A program made the position numbers and the translations under genes. Of a stretch of 64,000 nucleotides of DNA, positions 11,901 to 23,912 are shown piece by piece; position 1 is the stretch's first letter; each line of letters starts with the position of its first letter. Source of the stretch: Plasmodiophora brassicae (lineage: Eukaryota; Endomyxa: Phytomyxea; Phytomyxea; Plasmodiophorida); assembly GCA_036867785.1 (NCBI GenBank), contig CP145409.1, positions 1,116,001 through 1,180,000 on the forward strand, read 5' to 3'. The notes beneath the pieces are model-generated. The model was given only the letters and a program-made list of their open reading frames with translations, had not been told where the DNA came from and ran no database searches.

Positions 11901-14900
11901 CGGGTTCCACGCGGTTAACGAGACGGTCAGGGTATCATCTCCGACCTGTTCCCTGGGATCGCTAAGCCAGACATCGACTACGGTGCGCTGATGAACGCGA
12001 TCATCGCGTCCGCTATGGAGGCAGGCCTCCAGCCCGTTGGGTCGTTCTGCCAGAAGTCGATTCAGCTGTTCGAGACGGCCGAGGTTCGTCATGGTCTGAT
12101 GGTGGTCGGTCCCACTGGCGGCGGCAAGACCGGCAACATCGCCACGTTGCAGAAGGCGCTGAACCGGCTCGCTGACGGCGGCCTGGACGAGTTCCTGCGC
12201 GTCAAAACCCACGTCCTGAACCCGAAGAGCATCAAGATGGGGCAACTATACGGCCAGTTCGACGAGGCGACCCACGAATGGTGCGTCCGGACGTTGCTGC
12301 ATTGAGAAACGGGGCTGACCGTCGTCGTCCTCCAGGACGGACGGTATTCTGGCGTTCGTGATGCGTCAGTGCTGTGAGCCGAGCGACGTTCTGGAGCGCT
12401 ACTGGATCGTCTTCGACGGCCCCGTCGACGCCCTGTGGATCGAGAACATGAACACCGTCCTGGACGACAACAAGAAGCTGTGTCTGAACTCGGGTGAAAT
12501 CATTCAGGTCAGGGCGCGCGCCACGTACCGTCGCGCTTCAATGGGTCTGATGCGCCACCGAAGATGCCGCCAACGATGACGATGATCTTTGAGGTCGAAG
12601 ACCTGAGCGTGGCGTCACCTGCCACGGTTTCCCGATGTGGGATGGTGTACATGGATCCGGAGGCCATCGGTCTCAGGCCCTTGGTGGCGTCCTGGCTACA
12701 GGTACTGCCGGGCATTGGTGTTGTTGCCCATAGACGCTGCCGTCGCCCACGTCTCGTTTACCACAGAGCCTACCGAAAGCAGTCGACTCTCTCCAGCCCA
12801 TGCTGCTGTACCTGTTCGACACGTACGTCGAGACGGCCATCGCGTTCATGCGCCGGAACCTGGTGGAGCCTGTGCCCACGGTCAACACGAACCTGGTCCA
12901 GGCGGCCACCGGCATCCTCGACTGCTTCTTCGCCCCGTACCGTCCCGTCGCCGATAAGACCGTTGACGAATCGGAGCTCGCCGAGAAGGTTGAGCGGCTA
13001 GGTACGCGCGGTAGACGCTCGAGGCTGTCCCAGGCACCAGCTGACGACGTCGCAGGTGGCCAGATCGGGCCGCTCTTCCTGTTCGCACTGATCTGGTCGG
13101 TGGGTGCGACCACGAACGAGGTTGGGCGACAGAAGTTCGACCAGTGGCTCCGTCTCCAGCTGGACCTGAACGGGTTCGAGCGTCCACCTCCCGAATCAGG
13201 CCTCGTCTACGACTTTGTCTTCGACCTGCAGACCGATTCGTGGCGCATGTGGATGACGACCGTGCCGGAATACGTGATCCCCAGCAAGTCGGCGTTCCAG
13301 GACATCATCGTACCGACCGTCGACTCGGTGCGGTACACGTTCCTTCTCGATCTGCACATTCGTCACGGCAAGCACGTCCTGTTCACCGGCAACACGGGCA
13401 CGGGCAAGACCGTGAACGTCACATCGTACCTGGCGACGATGCCCGCTGAACTCCAGCCCATCTCGTTGATCTTCTCGGCGGCCACCAGCTCGAACCAGGT
13501 CCAGGACATCCTCGACGCCAAGATGGAAAAGCGCAGGCAGCGCGTCTACGGGTTCGGCGCCGTCATCGTTCGTCTGCCAGCCGCGGTCGTTGACTTGTTC
13601 GGTTGTGCAGGCCCCCGATCGGGAAGACGTACGTCGTGCTCGTTGACGACATGAACATGCCGGCGAGGGAGAAGTACTTTGCACAGCCGCCGATCGAGCT
13701 GCTGCGACAGTGGATGGACCACAGCGGGTGGTACGACCTGAAGACGCTCCAGTTCAACAAGGTTGTCGATCTGATCTTCATCGGCGCCATGGGTCCGCCC
13801 GGCGGCGGTCGTAACCCGGTCACCGGCCGCTTCCTACGTCACTTCACCCAGGTACGCCACGTTTTCAGAGGGCGTCCGCTACGGTTGATGATTGGCGACA
13901 GGTGAACCACACCGACCTGAGCTCGGTCAGCCTGCAGCAGATCTTCCTGACGATTCTGCGCGACTTCCTGCAAGCGTTCCCAGACGAGATCCAAGTCTGT
14001 GCCAGCGCGCTGGTTACGTCGACCGTTGAGATTTACAAGACGATCGCCGCCGAGCTTCTTCCGACGCCCTCCAAGTCGCACTATACGTTCAACCTTCGTG
14101 ACCTGTCCAAGGTGTTCCAGGGGATCCTCAACGCCGACCCTCGTCGCGTCGCCGATGTCGACGCGTTGCTGAGATTGTGGATCCATGAGAACCGGCGCGT
14201 CTTCGCTGACCGGATGGTCAACGCCACCGACCAGGACTGGTTCACAGGCCTGCTGACTCGCCTGCTGAAGGAGAATTTCGGTATGGGTAGGTGTCCACGT
14301 TGCGGTGACGTTGGCTGATTGTGTGTGTGTGTGCGGGCAATCAGGCAAATCGTGGCTGGAGGTGGTGACGAACCCGGAAGGTCGGGTCCTGTTCGGCGAT
14401 TACATGGGCGGGAGTGGGGCCGACGTCCGCGTCTACGACGAGATCACCGATATGGACAAGCTGGTGACCGTCATGGAGGAGTACCTGGAGGAGTACAACA
14501 GCGAGAAGAAGAACAAGATGAAACTCGTCATGTTCATCGACGCGATTGAGCACGTGTCGCGCATCTGTCGCATCCTTCGTCAACCTCAGGTTGGTGCCCG
14601 CCCGGCGAGCCGCGCGGCCCCTGTCGTGAAGCGTGCCGACTTCGTGTTAGGGCAATGCGCTACTGCTGGGCGTTGGTGGCAGTGGCCGGCAGAGCCTGAC
14701 GCGGTTGGCCGCGTTCATGGGCGAGTACGACCTGTTCCAGATCGAAGTCAGCAAGTCGTACGACATGAACGCGTGGCACGACGACCTGCGGAAGTGCCTA
14801 CTGTCGGCCGGCCTGCAAGAGAAGCAGACCGTCTTCCTCATGTCCGACACGCAGATCGTCAAGGAGGCCCAGCTTGAGGTTCCGGTCGCACAGAGCAGCG

Positions 14901-17900
14901 TCGGGTGGACGTCGTCGCTGATGGATATGGCTTGACGCAGGACATCAACAACGTGTTGAACTCGGGCGACGTCCCGAACCTGTACAACGCGGAGGACATG
15001 GAGGCTATCATCAACGCGTGTCGGGTCGATTGCCAGCGCCGGAAAGTGGCGCCGACCAAGGTCGGAATCATGGCTGTGACGCGCCCGATGCTCCGACTAC
15101 CCTGACACGACCGTGTCCTAGTCGAACATTTACGCCTCATTCGTGGCGCGCGTTCGCACGAACTTGCACATTTGCCTGTGCATGTCACCGATGGGCGACG
15201 CGTTCCGGACGAGGTTGCGGATGTTCCCCGCTCTGGTCAACTGCTGCACGATTGACTGGTTCTCGCCCTGGCCGGCCGAGGCGCTGCGTTCCGTTGCACT
15301 GTCCAGCCTGACGGAGGACGACCTGGTCAGTGGGAACGATCCGCCACGATGTCTGATCTGCGTGTTGACGTCCTGCGACAGTCCCTTGGCACGATTGAAC
15401 CCATTGTCAACATGTTCGTCGCGATCCATCAGAGCGTCGAGCGCAACAGCATTGCATATGCGGAATTGCTTCGCCGGCACAACTACGTTACGCCCACGTC
15501 GTACCTGGAAGTCCTGTCGACATTCAAACGGATTCTCGGTACCGATCAACGGTATGTACCGTCATGGGGCGCATCCTGACGTGTTGCTCCTTTCAGCTAT
15601 CAAGCGGAAGGAAGTGGGGGGCCTTCGCGACAAGCTGCAGAACGGTGTGGACAAACTGGAGCAGAGCGCAGAGGCCGTTGCCAAACTCCAGGTCGAGCTG
15701 GTCAACAAGCAGCCCATTCTGATCAAAACGCAGGAGGAGGTACACGCGGCGGCGCTTCGGGTTGTCGGTCCAGGTCGCTGACCATACGCCGCAGGTCGAA
15801 ACAATGATGAAGCAGATCAGCGTTGACAAGAAGGACGCCGATGCCACGCGGGAAGTTGTCTCGAAACAGGAAGCGGACGCGCAGACCAAGGTTGGTCAGG
15901 GCGGTGTGGAATGCTCCAACGGATACGAACCGATTTTGTGACAGGCGGCGGAATGTAAAGCCATCAAGGATGATGCTCAGAAAGACCTCGACCTGGCGCT
16001 CCCCGCGCTGGAGGAAGCCGTCTCGTGCCTCAAGTTGCTGAAGAAGAGCGACCTCGACGAAGTCAAGGCGATGAAGAAGCCACCTGCTGGTGTCTTGATT
16101 ACCGTCCAGGTCGGCAGATGTCGATGCGTCGGCTCGTGTGCCATCGCTGATGACGTGCCAGGCCACCTGCATCTTGTTCAATATCCCGCCGATTAAGAAG
16201 AATGATCCGGACAACGTGGGCAAGAAGATCAACGACTACTGGGAGCCGGCCTCGACCAAGCTCTTCAAGGATGCCAAGAAGTTCCTCGACATGCTGATGA
16301 CATATGACAAGGATAACATTCCCACCGACGTGATCGAGAAGGTCCGATGAAGGTCGCCCGTTGACAAGCGCCAGCTGATGACATCGGGTTCTGCAGATCA
16401 AACCGTTTATGGAGCGAGAGGACTTCACGCCTCTCGCCATCGAGAAAGCGTCGAAAGCGTGCAAAGCGATCTGCCAGTGGGTACGCGCCATGTTCACATA
16501 CGACACGGTCGCCAAGAACGTCGAGCCGAAGCGTATTGCTCTGCGCGCCGCTGAACAGGTCCCACAGCGGTGCTCGACTGTCAATCGTGTCCTTGCGCGC
16601 TAACGATCGGAACAGGAACTCGAGCGCGTCAATGCCGCATTGGCTGAGGCGGTGGCACGGTTGCAATCCGTCGAGGGCCGAATCGCAGCGCTCGAGGCCA
16701 ACTACATGGCCGCGGTCCAGAAGAAGGAAGCATTGGCGTCCGAAGTCGCCATCTGCAAAGTCAAGCTCGTTCGCGCCGAGAAGCTCGTCGGCGGCCTCGG
16801 CGGCGAACGTCGTCGATGGTCGGAGACCGTCAAGGTTCGCCTCACACTTCCGTCGTGCCCGACCGCGACGTTCCCGTTTAACGCATGGCTTAGGATTTGA
16901 CTGTGGCCTACACTCGCGTTACGGGTGACATTCTCGTCAGTGCTGGGTCGATTGCCTATCTGGGGGCGTTCACTGGCGAATTCCGGAATAAGATCGTGAA
17001 GGTAGGCGGCTGAGCTCCAACACATGCGGAGGTGGCTGTGCGTTAACGGTTGTTGGCATAGGAATGGCACGACAAGCTAGCGCAGTATGACATCGTGTAC
17101 AGCGCCGGGTGCACCGTCTCGTCAACGTTGGGCAACCCGGTCGCGATACGCAGCTGGAACCTGTTCGGTCTGCCGACCGATACCGTCTCTATCGAGAATG
17201 GCATCATCATGGCCCGAAGCGTGCGCTGGCCGCTCTTAATCGACCCGCAGGTTCGATACCCGTTTGTCCTTGATCATTACGAGTGCTGAGGTTGTGTGTG
17301 TGCCTACCCAGGGCCAGGCCAACAAGTTCGTGAAGGGCATGGGCAAATCCCTCGCCAAGAACGGCATGGACGTCGTGAAGCTGACAGATAACTTCACGCG
17401 AACGCTGGAGAACGCGATCCGCTTCGGTAAATGGGTCCTGATCGAGAACATTGGGAACGAACTCGATCCGGCTCTGGAGCCCGTCCTCCTTCGACAGGTA
17501 CGAACACGAACGCCTGGCAATGTGGCGTGCACAGTCTCAGCGACATCGTAGACGTTCCCGGTGAATGGCGTACCGCATATCACGATCGGCGACGCGACCA
17601 TCCCATACAGCGGTGACTTCCAGTTCTACATGACGACGAAGTTGCCAAACCCTCACTACTCGCCCGAGTTGCAGGTCTCGATGCGCGTCCGCCTGACGCA
17701 CAGTGGTGTCCTGACTCGTCCAATGATCAGGTGAAAGTGACCCTGCTGAACTTCACGATCACTCGGGCCGGTCTGCAGGACCAGATGCTGGGCATTGTCG
17801 TATCGAAGGAGTCGCCTGAATTGGAGACGAAGAAGAACCGATTAGGTAAACGAGAACGCGGCACCAGTCGGTCCCCATCCTGACCGTCCCTGTAGTCGTT

Positions 17901-20900
17901 TCGAACAACAAGATGAAGGAGGAGCTACAGGAGATCGAGGACAAGATCCTCAAACTGCTGTCTTCGTCCCAGGGCGATATTCTCGACGACGAAGAGCTTA
18001 TCGACACGCTGGCATCGTCGCAGTCGACGTCGCGCGAGATCAACGAAAAGGTGATCGCGTGCGGTCGTCTTGTGTGCTGAGAAGCCTGTTTGAACGCGGG
18101 CATCGTCGTCGTCAGGTTGCCGAGGCGGAGATCGTCGAGAAGGAGATTGATATCTCTCGGGCCGGCTACATTCCTGTGGCGTTCCGCGCGTCTCTCCTCT
18201 ATTTCTGCATCGCCGATCTGGCCAACATCGACCCGATGTACCAGTACTCGTTGCAGGTCTGCCCGTCAGACACGTCGTCGTCCACCTGCCGTCGGTCTAA
18301 ATAGGACGTTCAGTGGTTCGTCAACTTGTTCCTCCTGTCGATCGAAAACGCGATCGCGTCGGACGTGTTAACGACTCGGTTGCTGAACCTGAACGCCCAC
18401 TTCACTCGCAGCCTATACGAGGCTGTCTGCCGATCCGTCTTCGAACGGCACAAGCCGCTCTTCAGCTTCCTGATCTGCACCCAGATCATGCAAGGCGACA
18501 ACCTGATCGACCCCGACGAATGGAGGTTCCTGGTCGGCGGCGGCGCTCCAACCAAGAACATCGAACGACCCGGTACAGGAGCGGCATTGGTGTTCGACAG
18601 CTGCGATCTAACGACCACACAGCAAGCTGGATTGCAGAAGATATGTGGCAGTCGATCCTGGCGCTGAGCGACCTTCCCAACTTCAGCCACATCGAGCAGA
18701 GCTTCCTGAACCCATCCGGGTTATCCGTCTTCAAGACGTATTGCGACGCCAGTACGTTGGAACGAATCTGCCAGACATGGTTCGGGCCGGGTCTCTGATA
18801 TCGTGCAACAGGCGACTCACATCATCAGCCGCTACCGGTCCCGTTCGATACGTCGTTGTCGCCGTTCCAGAAGCTGTTGGTGCTGAAATGCCTGCGACCC
18901 AGCAAGATGCGCGATGGCATCGAGGAATTCATCATCAACCAGATGGGTCGTGAATTCACCGAACCTCCTGGTACTGTTGCCCAAACGCTAATCGCTAGTT
19001 GCCGCTGACGACCTCTTCAGCGTACGACCTGGCGGGGTCGTTCTCGGTGTCAACCTACAAGACCCCACTGGTGTTCGTCTTGAGTCCTGGCGCCGACCCG
19101 GCAGAGGACCTGATGAAGTTCGCCGAGGACATGGGCATGAAGGAGAAGCTGAAATCGACGTCGCTTGGTAAAGGACAAGGCGTCATTGCCGAACGGTGTG
19201 CCGCAGATCGGTTGCCCGCTGGCGGTTCTCTGAGTGTTGACGATGGCCAGGTACATCACGGCGGCCTGCCGGGCAGGGGGATGGGTCTTGTTGCAGAACT
19301 GTCACCTGGCGATCTCATGGCTGCCCACCCTGGAGATGATCTGCGAATCGCTTGTCGATCGCACCGATGTCAGCCCACAGTTCCGCCTGTGGTTGACGTC
19401 GCTTCCGACGCCCAAGTTCCCGGTCTCCATTCTCCAGGATGGCGTCAAGATGACCAACGAACCACCTAAAGGTTGGCAATCCGACATTCGCATTGCGTCC
19501 GATGCTGACCGCTGTCCGTTTCAGGGTTGCGGGCGAACCTGACGAGGTCGTACCTTGGGTTCACTGACGAGTTCTTGAACGACTGCAACAAACCGTCCGA
19601 GTTCAAGACGTTAACGTTCGCCTTGTGCCTGTTCCACGCCAACATCCTTGAGCGGCGTAAATTCGGCCCACTCGGATGGAATATTCCTGTAACCAGCGCG
19701 CCTCGTAGTGTTGCACCGCCAGCGGTTGCTGACTTTGTCTGTTGAAGTACCGGTTCACTGAATCCGACCTGCAAGTCTGTATCTCCCAGCTGAGAGACTT
19801 CATCAACATGTTCGACGAGATCCCATATCAGGTACCGGTGACTGTTTGGGGTTGGTGTGCCCACGTCCCGATCTGAGAGAACCGAAGGTGATACACTTCC
19901 TGACATACGACATCAACTACGGTGGCAGAGTCACCGACGACATCGACCGGCGTACGATACGGACGATCCTCGACGACTTCGTGACGCCTCAGGCTCTGCG
20001 ATCAAGTACGTGCATGGGGCTTTCTCGACTGGCAAACATGTACTGAGCGTCATCGTTCAGACTACAGCTTCTCAGCATCAGGACATTACCATTCGATCCC
20101 GGCTGGGAATCGCGAGGATTACCTGTCCTACATTCGGTCGTTGCCGTCGACATCCGATCCGGAAGCGTTCGGCCTGCACGATAACGCCGACATTTCGTAT
20201 GCACGCGAAGAGACAAACAGGTTTGTGGGAGCGATACAACTGTGTGCCGGGAGAAGGCTGAATTGTTGTTGGCAGCCTGTTCGCCTGTATTCTGTCGATT
20301 CTGCCTCGGGTCAGTTCGGGCACGGGCAAGTCTCGCGAGTCGATCGTGGCCGATGTGGCCACTCGTATACTGGCGACGTTGCCGGCCGTGATTGACATTG
20401 AATCGGTGACGAAGATGTACCCGACGTCCTACACGGAAAGCATGAACACGGTCCTCGTCCAGGAAGCGATCCGCTACAACAGGTTGGTGCTTTCCATGGC
20501 GCTTTATGGCCCGGTGACTGAAACGACGGCTGTAGATTGCTTGTGCGCGTCAAGGAGACGCTGATCGCATTGGGCAAGGCGCTCAAGGGAGAAATGGTCA
20601 TGACCGCTGAGCTGGAGAGCATGGCCGATTCGCTGTTCAAGAACCAGGTCCCCGACGTCTGGTCGGCCGTCGCCTACCCGTCGCTGCTGAATCTGTCGTC
20701 GTGGGTCAATGACCTGCACGCCCGAATGGTACCGTACCATGGACCCGTTGTGTGCTGGACCCGCCACCAACCCGGCAATGTTCGCTAGGCGTTCATTAAC
20801 GGCTGGATCAAGGATGGCACACCGGCCGTATTCTGGATATCCGGGTTCTTCTTCCCACAGGCGTTCCTGACCGGTACGCTTCAGAACTATGCACGTCGCC

Positions 20901-21405
20901 ACGTGAAGCCGATTGATTCGGTAACGTCCACTGCTGACCAGTCCTGGGGATCTCGCTGAAGACACGTGTCTGGATAGGTTTCGTTCTCGTTCCGTGTTAT
21001 GCCACCGGACTTCCAGCCTGGCGCCGAACGCGTCGCTGATGGTTGCCTAATTCGCGGGTTGTACCTGGAAGGGGCACGCTGGGACCCGATCAGCGAGTCC
21101 CTGGCCGATTCCACACCCAAAGAGCTCTATGTCGCAATGCCAACGGTATAGCTGGCACCCGCATGAAGCGGGCAGTACATCGTCTCACGGTCGCATAGAT
21201 CTGGCTGGTTCCTGTGGTCAATCGCGTCGAGCCCAAGCAAGGCGTCTACAGTTGCCCAGTCTACAAGATCCTGACGCGAACGGGGACCCTGTCCACGACC
21301 GGCCACAGCACGAACTTCATCATGTTCTGTGAACTGCCCTCCCTAGCTCCACCCTCGAAATGGGTCAAGGCGGGCGTCGCGCTGTTCTGTGGCCTGCGAT
21401 ACTGA
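5962..21405 (+). CDS. DNAH1: Axonemal dynein heavy chain, DNAH1 (inner arm dynein f/I1-related or single-headed type) with many short introns
   Basis: A 15.4-kb gene of roughly forty 45-100-nt introns encodes one full dynein heavy chain; the first intron is 6298-6347. The order is complete. Tail and linker come first, for example TMNKIIFD and [14 protein letters not shown] segments near 7.0-7.9 kb. AAA1 has P-loop [14 protein letters not shown] near 10.98 kb, with CFDEFNRI and [17 protein letters not shown]2 has [10 protein letters not shown] near 12.11 kb and AAA3 has [11 protein letters not shown] near 13.39 kb. AAA4 has [13 protein letters not shown] near 14.67 kb, with Arg for the usual Lys as in human DNAH1. 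The stalk and microtubule-binding region is near 15.6-16.8 kb. AAA5, AAA6 and the C-terminal domain end with [15 protein letters not shown] and [12 protein letters not shown]. Close match along the whole length to human DNAH1 as I recall it; the closest subtype label is the uncertain point. Role: ATP-driven motor of the ciliary inner arm. No break seen. Confidence 0.93.
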
Positions 21406-21679
21406 GCAGCGTATCATTTCAACACATGCAATACAGCAACAACGTTGTCCTGCAACTTGCCGATTCGCCAGTCCCACAAGGCGATCCCGTTTAGATCCGT
21501 TGAACCTTACGAAGGATGACATCACGTCCCATGAAATCCAGGACCAACAGCAGGTAGACCGTTTGGACTTCTGAAGACGCCACCATGAATGGGGTCGCTT
21601 GTCACATTCTGCAAGACCGGCTTCAGCGAACGAGCAACCTCATTGACGATGTATGCGGCGGTACTTGCAACAGGTACGG

Positions 21680-22263
21680 CTAATCAAGACGAGATTCTCG
21701 AATGACGAGAAGCCATGCTTCGACGGTCACGATGCCCAGCACTGCGACGAGGCCGGTGCAAACCGACGCGACCGGCGACCAGTGCATCGATTGCCCGACG
21801 GTGTATCCAGCGACCATCGCAGTGATCATCGAAGCGATCATGTTGACGCCCATGCTGATCGCCCGTCGATCCGTCGCTTTTAGCGACAAGTCCCGCGCCT
21901 CATCGCGATCCGCTTTCATCCCGACCATCTGACGATACGCGATCGCATCCTGCTTGCGGCGAAGTTCATCCAGTCTAGCCGCGAACGACGAGCTCTGGGC
22001 AGACGCTCGTCATCGGACAATGAAACCAGCATAAGCAGGAATATTACTCGTGGCCGACTGGGTCGCCCATAGTCGCCAGGTTCGATATCAGACGATTTCG
22101 CGATCGTATGCAGATACATGTTCGAGTCGACACCCATCTCCCGCGCCCGCTTGCACAGACGCACCAAATCGCCCTGCTCAACGTAGTCGCCGGGCTTCAG
22201 CGCCTCGTGCCACGAGACACGCCGACCGACGTCGGCGATCGTTTCCGACACCAGCCAGCGCAT
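21680..22263 (-). CDS. VMA12: V-ATPase assembly factor VMA12/TMEM199 family
   Basis: Two exons joined by a 53-nt intron give about 175 residues. Exon 1 reads MRWLVSETIADVG..., with YLHTIAKSSDIEP near its end; exon 2 reads SSSFAARLDELRRKQDAIAY then RQMVGM. This is the VMA12 signature (YLH.LL...P, then RLE.LR..Q....Y..MV). It is followed by two hydrophobic helices, IASMITAMVAGYTVG and VCTGLVAVLGIVTVEAWLLV. VMA12 proteins sit in the ER membrane and help assemble the V0 sector of the vacuolar proton pump. Convergent with the dynein gene (275 bp between stops, nothing seen in between). Confidence 0.8.
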
Positions 22264-22378
22264 CTCTCCGCAATCGTCGCAACGCGCGATGTCTTTTGTA
22301 CCAATAGAGAGACCCAGTCAACGCTCTTCTCGCCAGTCCTCCACAGGTCTGGTCATCGCTGTACGTGCTGTAGTGGTA

Positions 22379-23361
22379 TTAGATGTCCAGCGGGACAACC
22401 AGAGCGAACAGGATCAGGAAGGTGAACAGTACGAGCAGCTGGGAGTAGACGCGAATCGCGAATCGCCGTTTAGCGGATTTGAGCTCATCGATCTGGTGGA
22501 ATGAGATCAGGGTGGCATTTGATTGACGATCGCGTACCTTGACGAGCAGGTCGGCTTTCGTGCATGTCTCCAGGAACGTCGACGGCTAGCAGCACTGCAT
22601 CAGCCAGAGGTTCATAGGACAAGACGGGCGAGTAACGCCTCTGGGTCTGTCCATACGTTGAACGGTATAACTGCGTTTGAAGAGGTAGACGTTGACTCCA
22701 AAGTCTTCAGGTCGTGCTCATACCGCTCCCTGTCATCCGTGTACTGCTGGACAACGGCTTCCAGTCGATGCAAAGCCTCCTGCATTTCGGCCAGTTTCTA
22801 GCGCGCTACGTGAGAAGGACGACATGCCATCAGTCATAAAGAACGACCCGTTCGCTAACAGAAGCCTCTTCCTGCTTCCGCATCAGTTGCTGCTCCAGCT
22901 GGGCGACCATCCTCGCTGCGCGCTGATGCTGTTGCCTGTGCCCGATGCCGTCGGCTTCCTGGACCTGGAGGCAAACAGTCAGACGTGTTACCGTCCTTCC
23001 CACTATATACCTTGTGCTGGAGAATGGCCTCTTCTGCACCGTGCAACTTTGCCGTCAGCGACGTGACATTCGACTCTAGCAGGGCAACTTCGGATTCCTT
23101 CGCCAGCAGGTCCGCCTGCAAACTAGCAGCCAGTTCCTCCGCCGTCCTGGCCCGCCGGCCCGCCTTGTCGACGTCGTCGCGCAGCGCCTGCAGCTGCGCC
23201 TCGAACCGTGCCGCCTCCGCCCGGCACTCGTCCAGGCTGCGGGCCAGCGCCCGGTTCCGCTCGGCCAGCTCCCGCTGCCGCTCCGCCCCGGTGTCATGCG
23301 CCGCCTTCAGCGACACGACGCGAGCGAATTCCTCCTCGCTGATCAGAATGCCATCGGGCAT
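22379..23361 (-). CDS. Tail-anchored coiled-coil protein
   Basis: Starts MPDGILISEEEFARVVSLK at 23361. A long charged heptad-rich region follows (ERQRELAERNRALARSL ... ADLLAKESEVALLESN). A 46-nt intron follows the residues ILQHK, and a 50-nt intron lies after SVSER, leading into KLAEMQEALHRLEAVVQQY. Two more short introns bring in KADLLVK and then IDELKSAKRRFAIRVY. The C-terminus is one hydrophobic helix, SQLLVLFTFLILFALVVPL, followed directly by DI and the stop, the layout of a tail-anchored protein or golgin-like tether facing the cytosol. The family was not recognised. The exon before the last is the least certain part. It starts just beside the 33-bp minisatellite. Confidence 0.65.
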
Positions 23362-23393
23362 TTTGCCAACTGTGCAACTGCATTGGTGCAGAC

Positions 23394-23529
23394 TGTAGTT
23401 CCCGCAGTCGCGACGCGGACGACAGGTGTAGTTCCCGCAGTCGCGATGCCGACGACAGGTGTAGTTCCCGCAGTCGCGACGCGGAAGACAGGTGTAGGTA
23501 GTTCCTGCAGTCGCGACGCGGAAGACAGG
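23394..23529. repeat. Minisatellite of about four 33-bp units
   Basis: Units TGTAGTTCCCGCAGTCGCGA followed by CGCGGACGACAGG start at 23394, 23427 and 23460, and a fourth at 23493 carries four extra bases. The units differ at one to three positions. It lies 32 bp upstream of the start codon of the minus-strand coiled-coil gene, so within its 5' leader or promoter, and 87 bp upstream of the small plus-strand membrane protein. Period 33 keeps frame, so all three minus-strand frames stay open, which explains the spurious open frames here. Confidence 0.9.
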
Positions 23530-23615
23530 ACGGCAGTTCGAAAGTCGCGGGGAGACAACATGGGCACTGCGGATCGGAGGTCGGTGGCGCATTCTGCCTT
23601 AGACGGCGGCCGGCG

Positions 23616-23816
23616 ATGGGACTGCAGGCACTGGCCGCTCTCGTCGTCGTGGTCGTGTTCTGGGCCATCGGCGCCTACGCTCTGGTCCATGCGAGCGTGT
23701 CCCGGTTCCTGAAGGTGCTGCTCGGGGTCGTCCTCGTCCTCATACCGGTCGCTGGCCCGTTCTACCTGTGCCTACCCGGAGCGATGCGCCCGTCGTCGTC
23801 GGCGTCTCCAGTCTGA
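23616..23816 (+). CDS. Small membrane protein with PLDc_N-like hydrophobic pair
   Basis: A 66-residue frame starts MGLQALAALVVVVVFWAIGA and has a second hydrophobic helix, FLKVLLGVVLVLIPVAGPF, then YLCLPGAMRPSSS. The pattern of helix, short basic loop, then a helix ending P..GP.YL resembles the PLDc_N (cardiolipin synthase N-terminal) membrane module seen alone in many small proteins. Being short and GC-rich it could be chance, but the two clean membrane segments argue for a gene. It faces away from the coiled-coil gene across the minisatellite. No function is assigned. Confidence 0.45.
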   Translation: MGLQALAALVVVVVFWAIGAYALVHASVSRFLKVLLGVVLVLIPVAGPFYLCLPGAMRPSSSASPV

Positions 23817-23912
23817 TGCAATATCCAAGTCGCGTGAATGACCAGTATAAAGGGAACGGTCCGCACGCCTGTACGGTGACGATCGGTTAAATGATAGAGG
23901 GTGGGCGCCGTC

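Noticed and set aside
17250-17270. A GGTTCGATACC block as a tRNA T-loop
   Set aside because: It lies inside a dynein exon and no acceptor stem or anticodon arm can be built around it.
6000-21400. Stop codons between the open pieces of the dynein gene taken as frameshifts or a pseudogene
   Set aside because: Every join I tried (for example 6298-6347, 7872-7923, 11105-11165) is a GT-AG intron of usual length that restores frame, so the gene is split, not broken.
23394-23529. The 33-bp repeats as a CRISPR array
   Set aside because: Units are directly adjacent without spacers, and the genome is eukaryotic.
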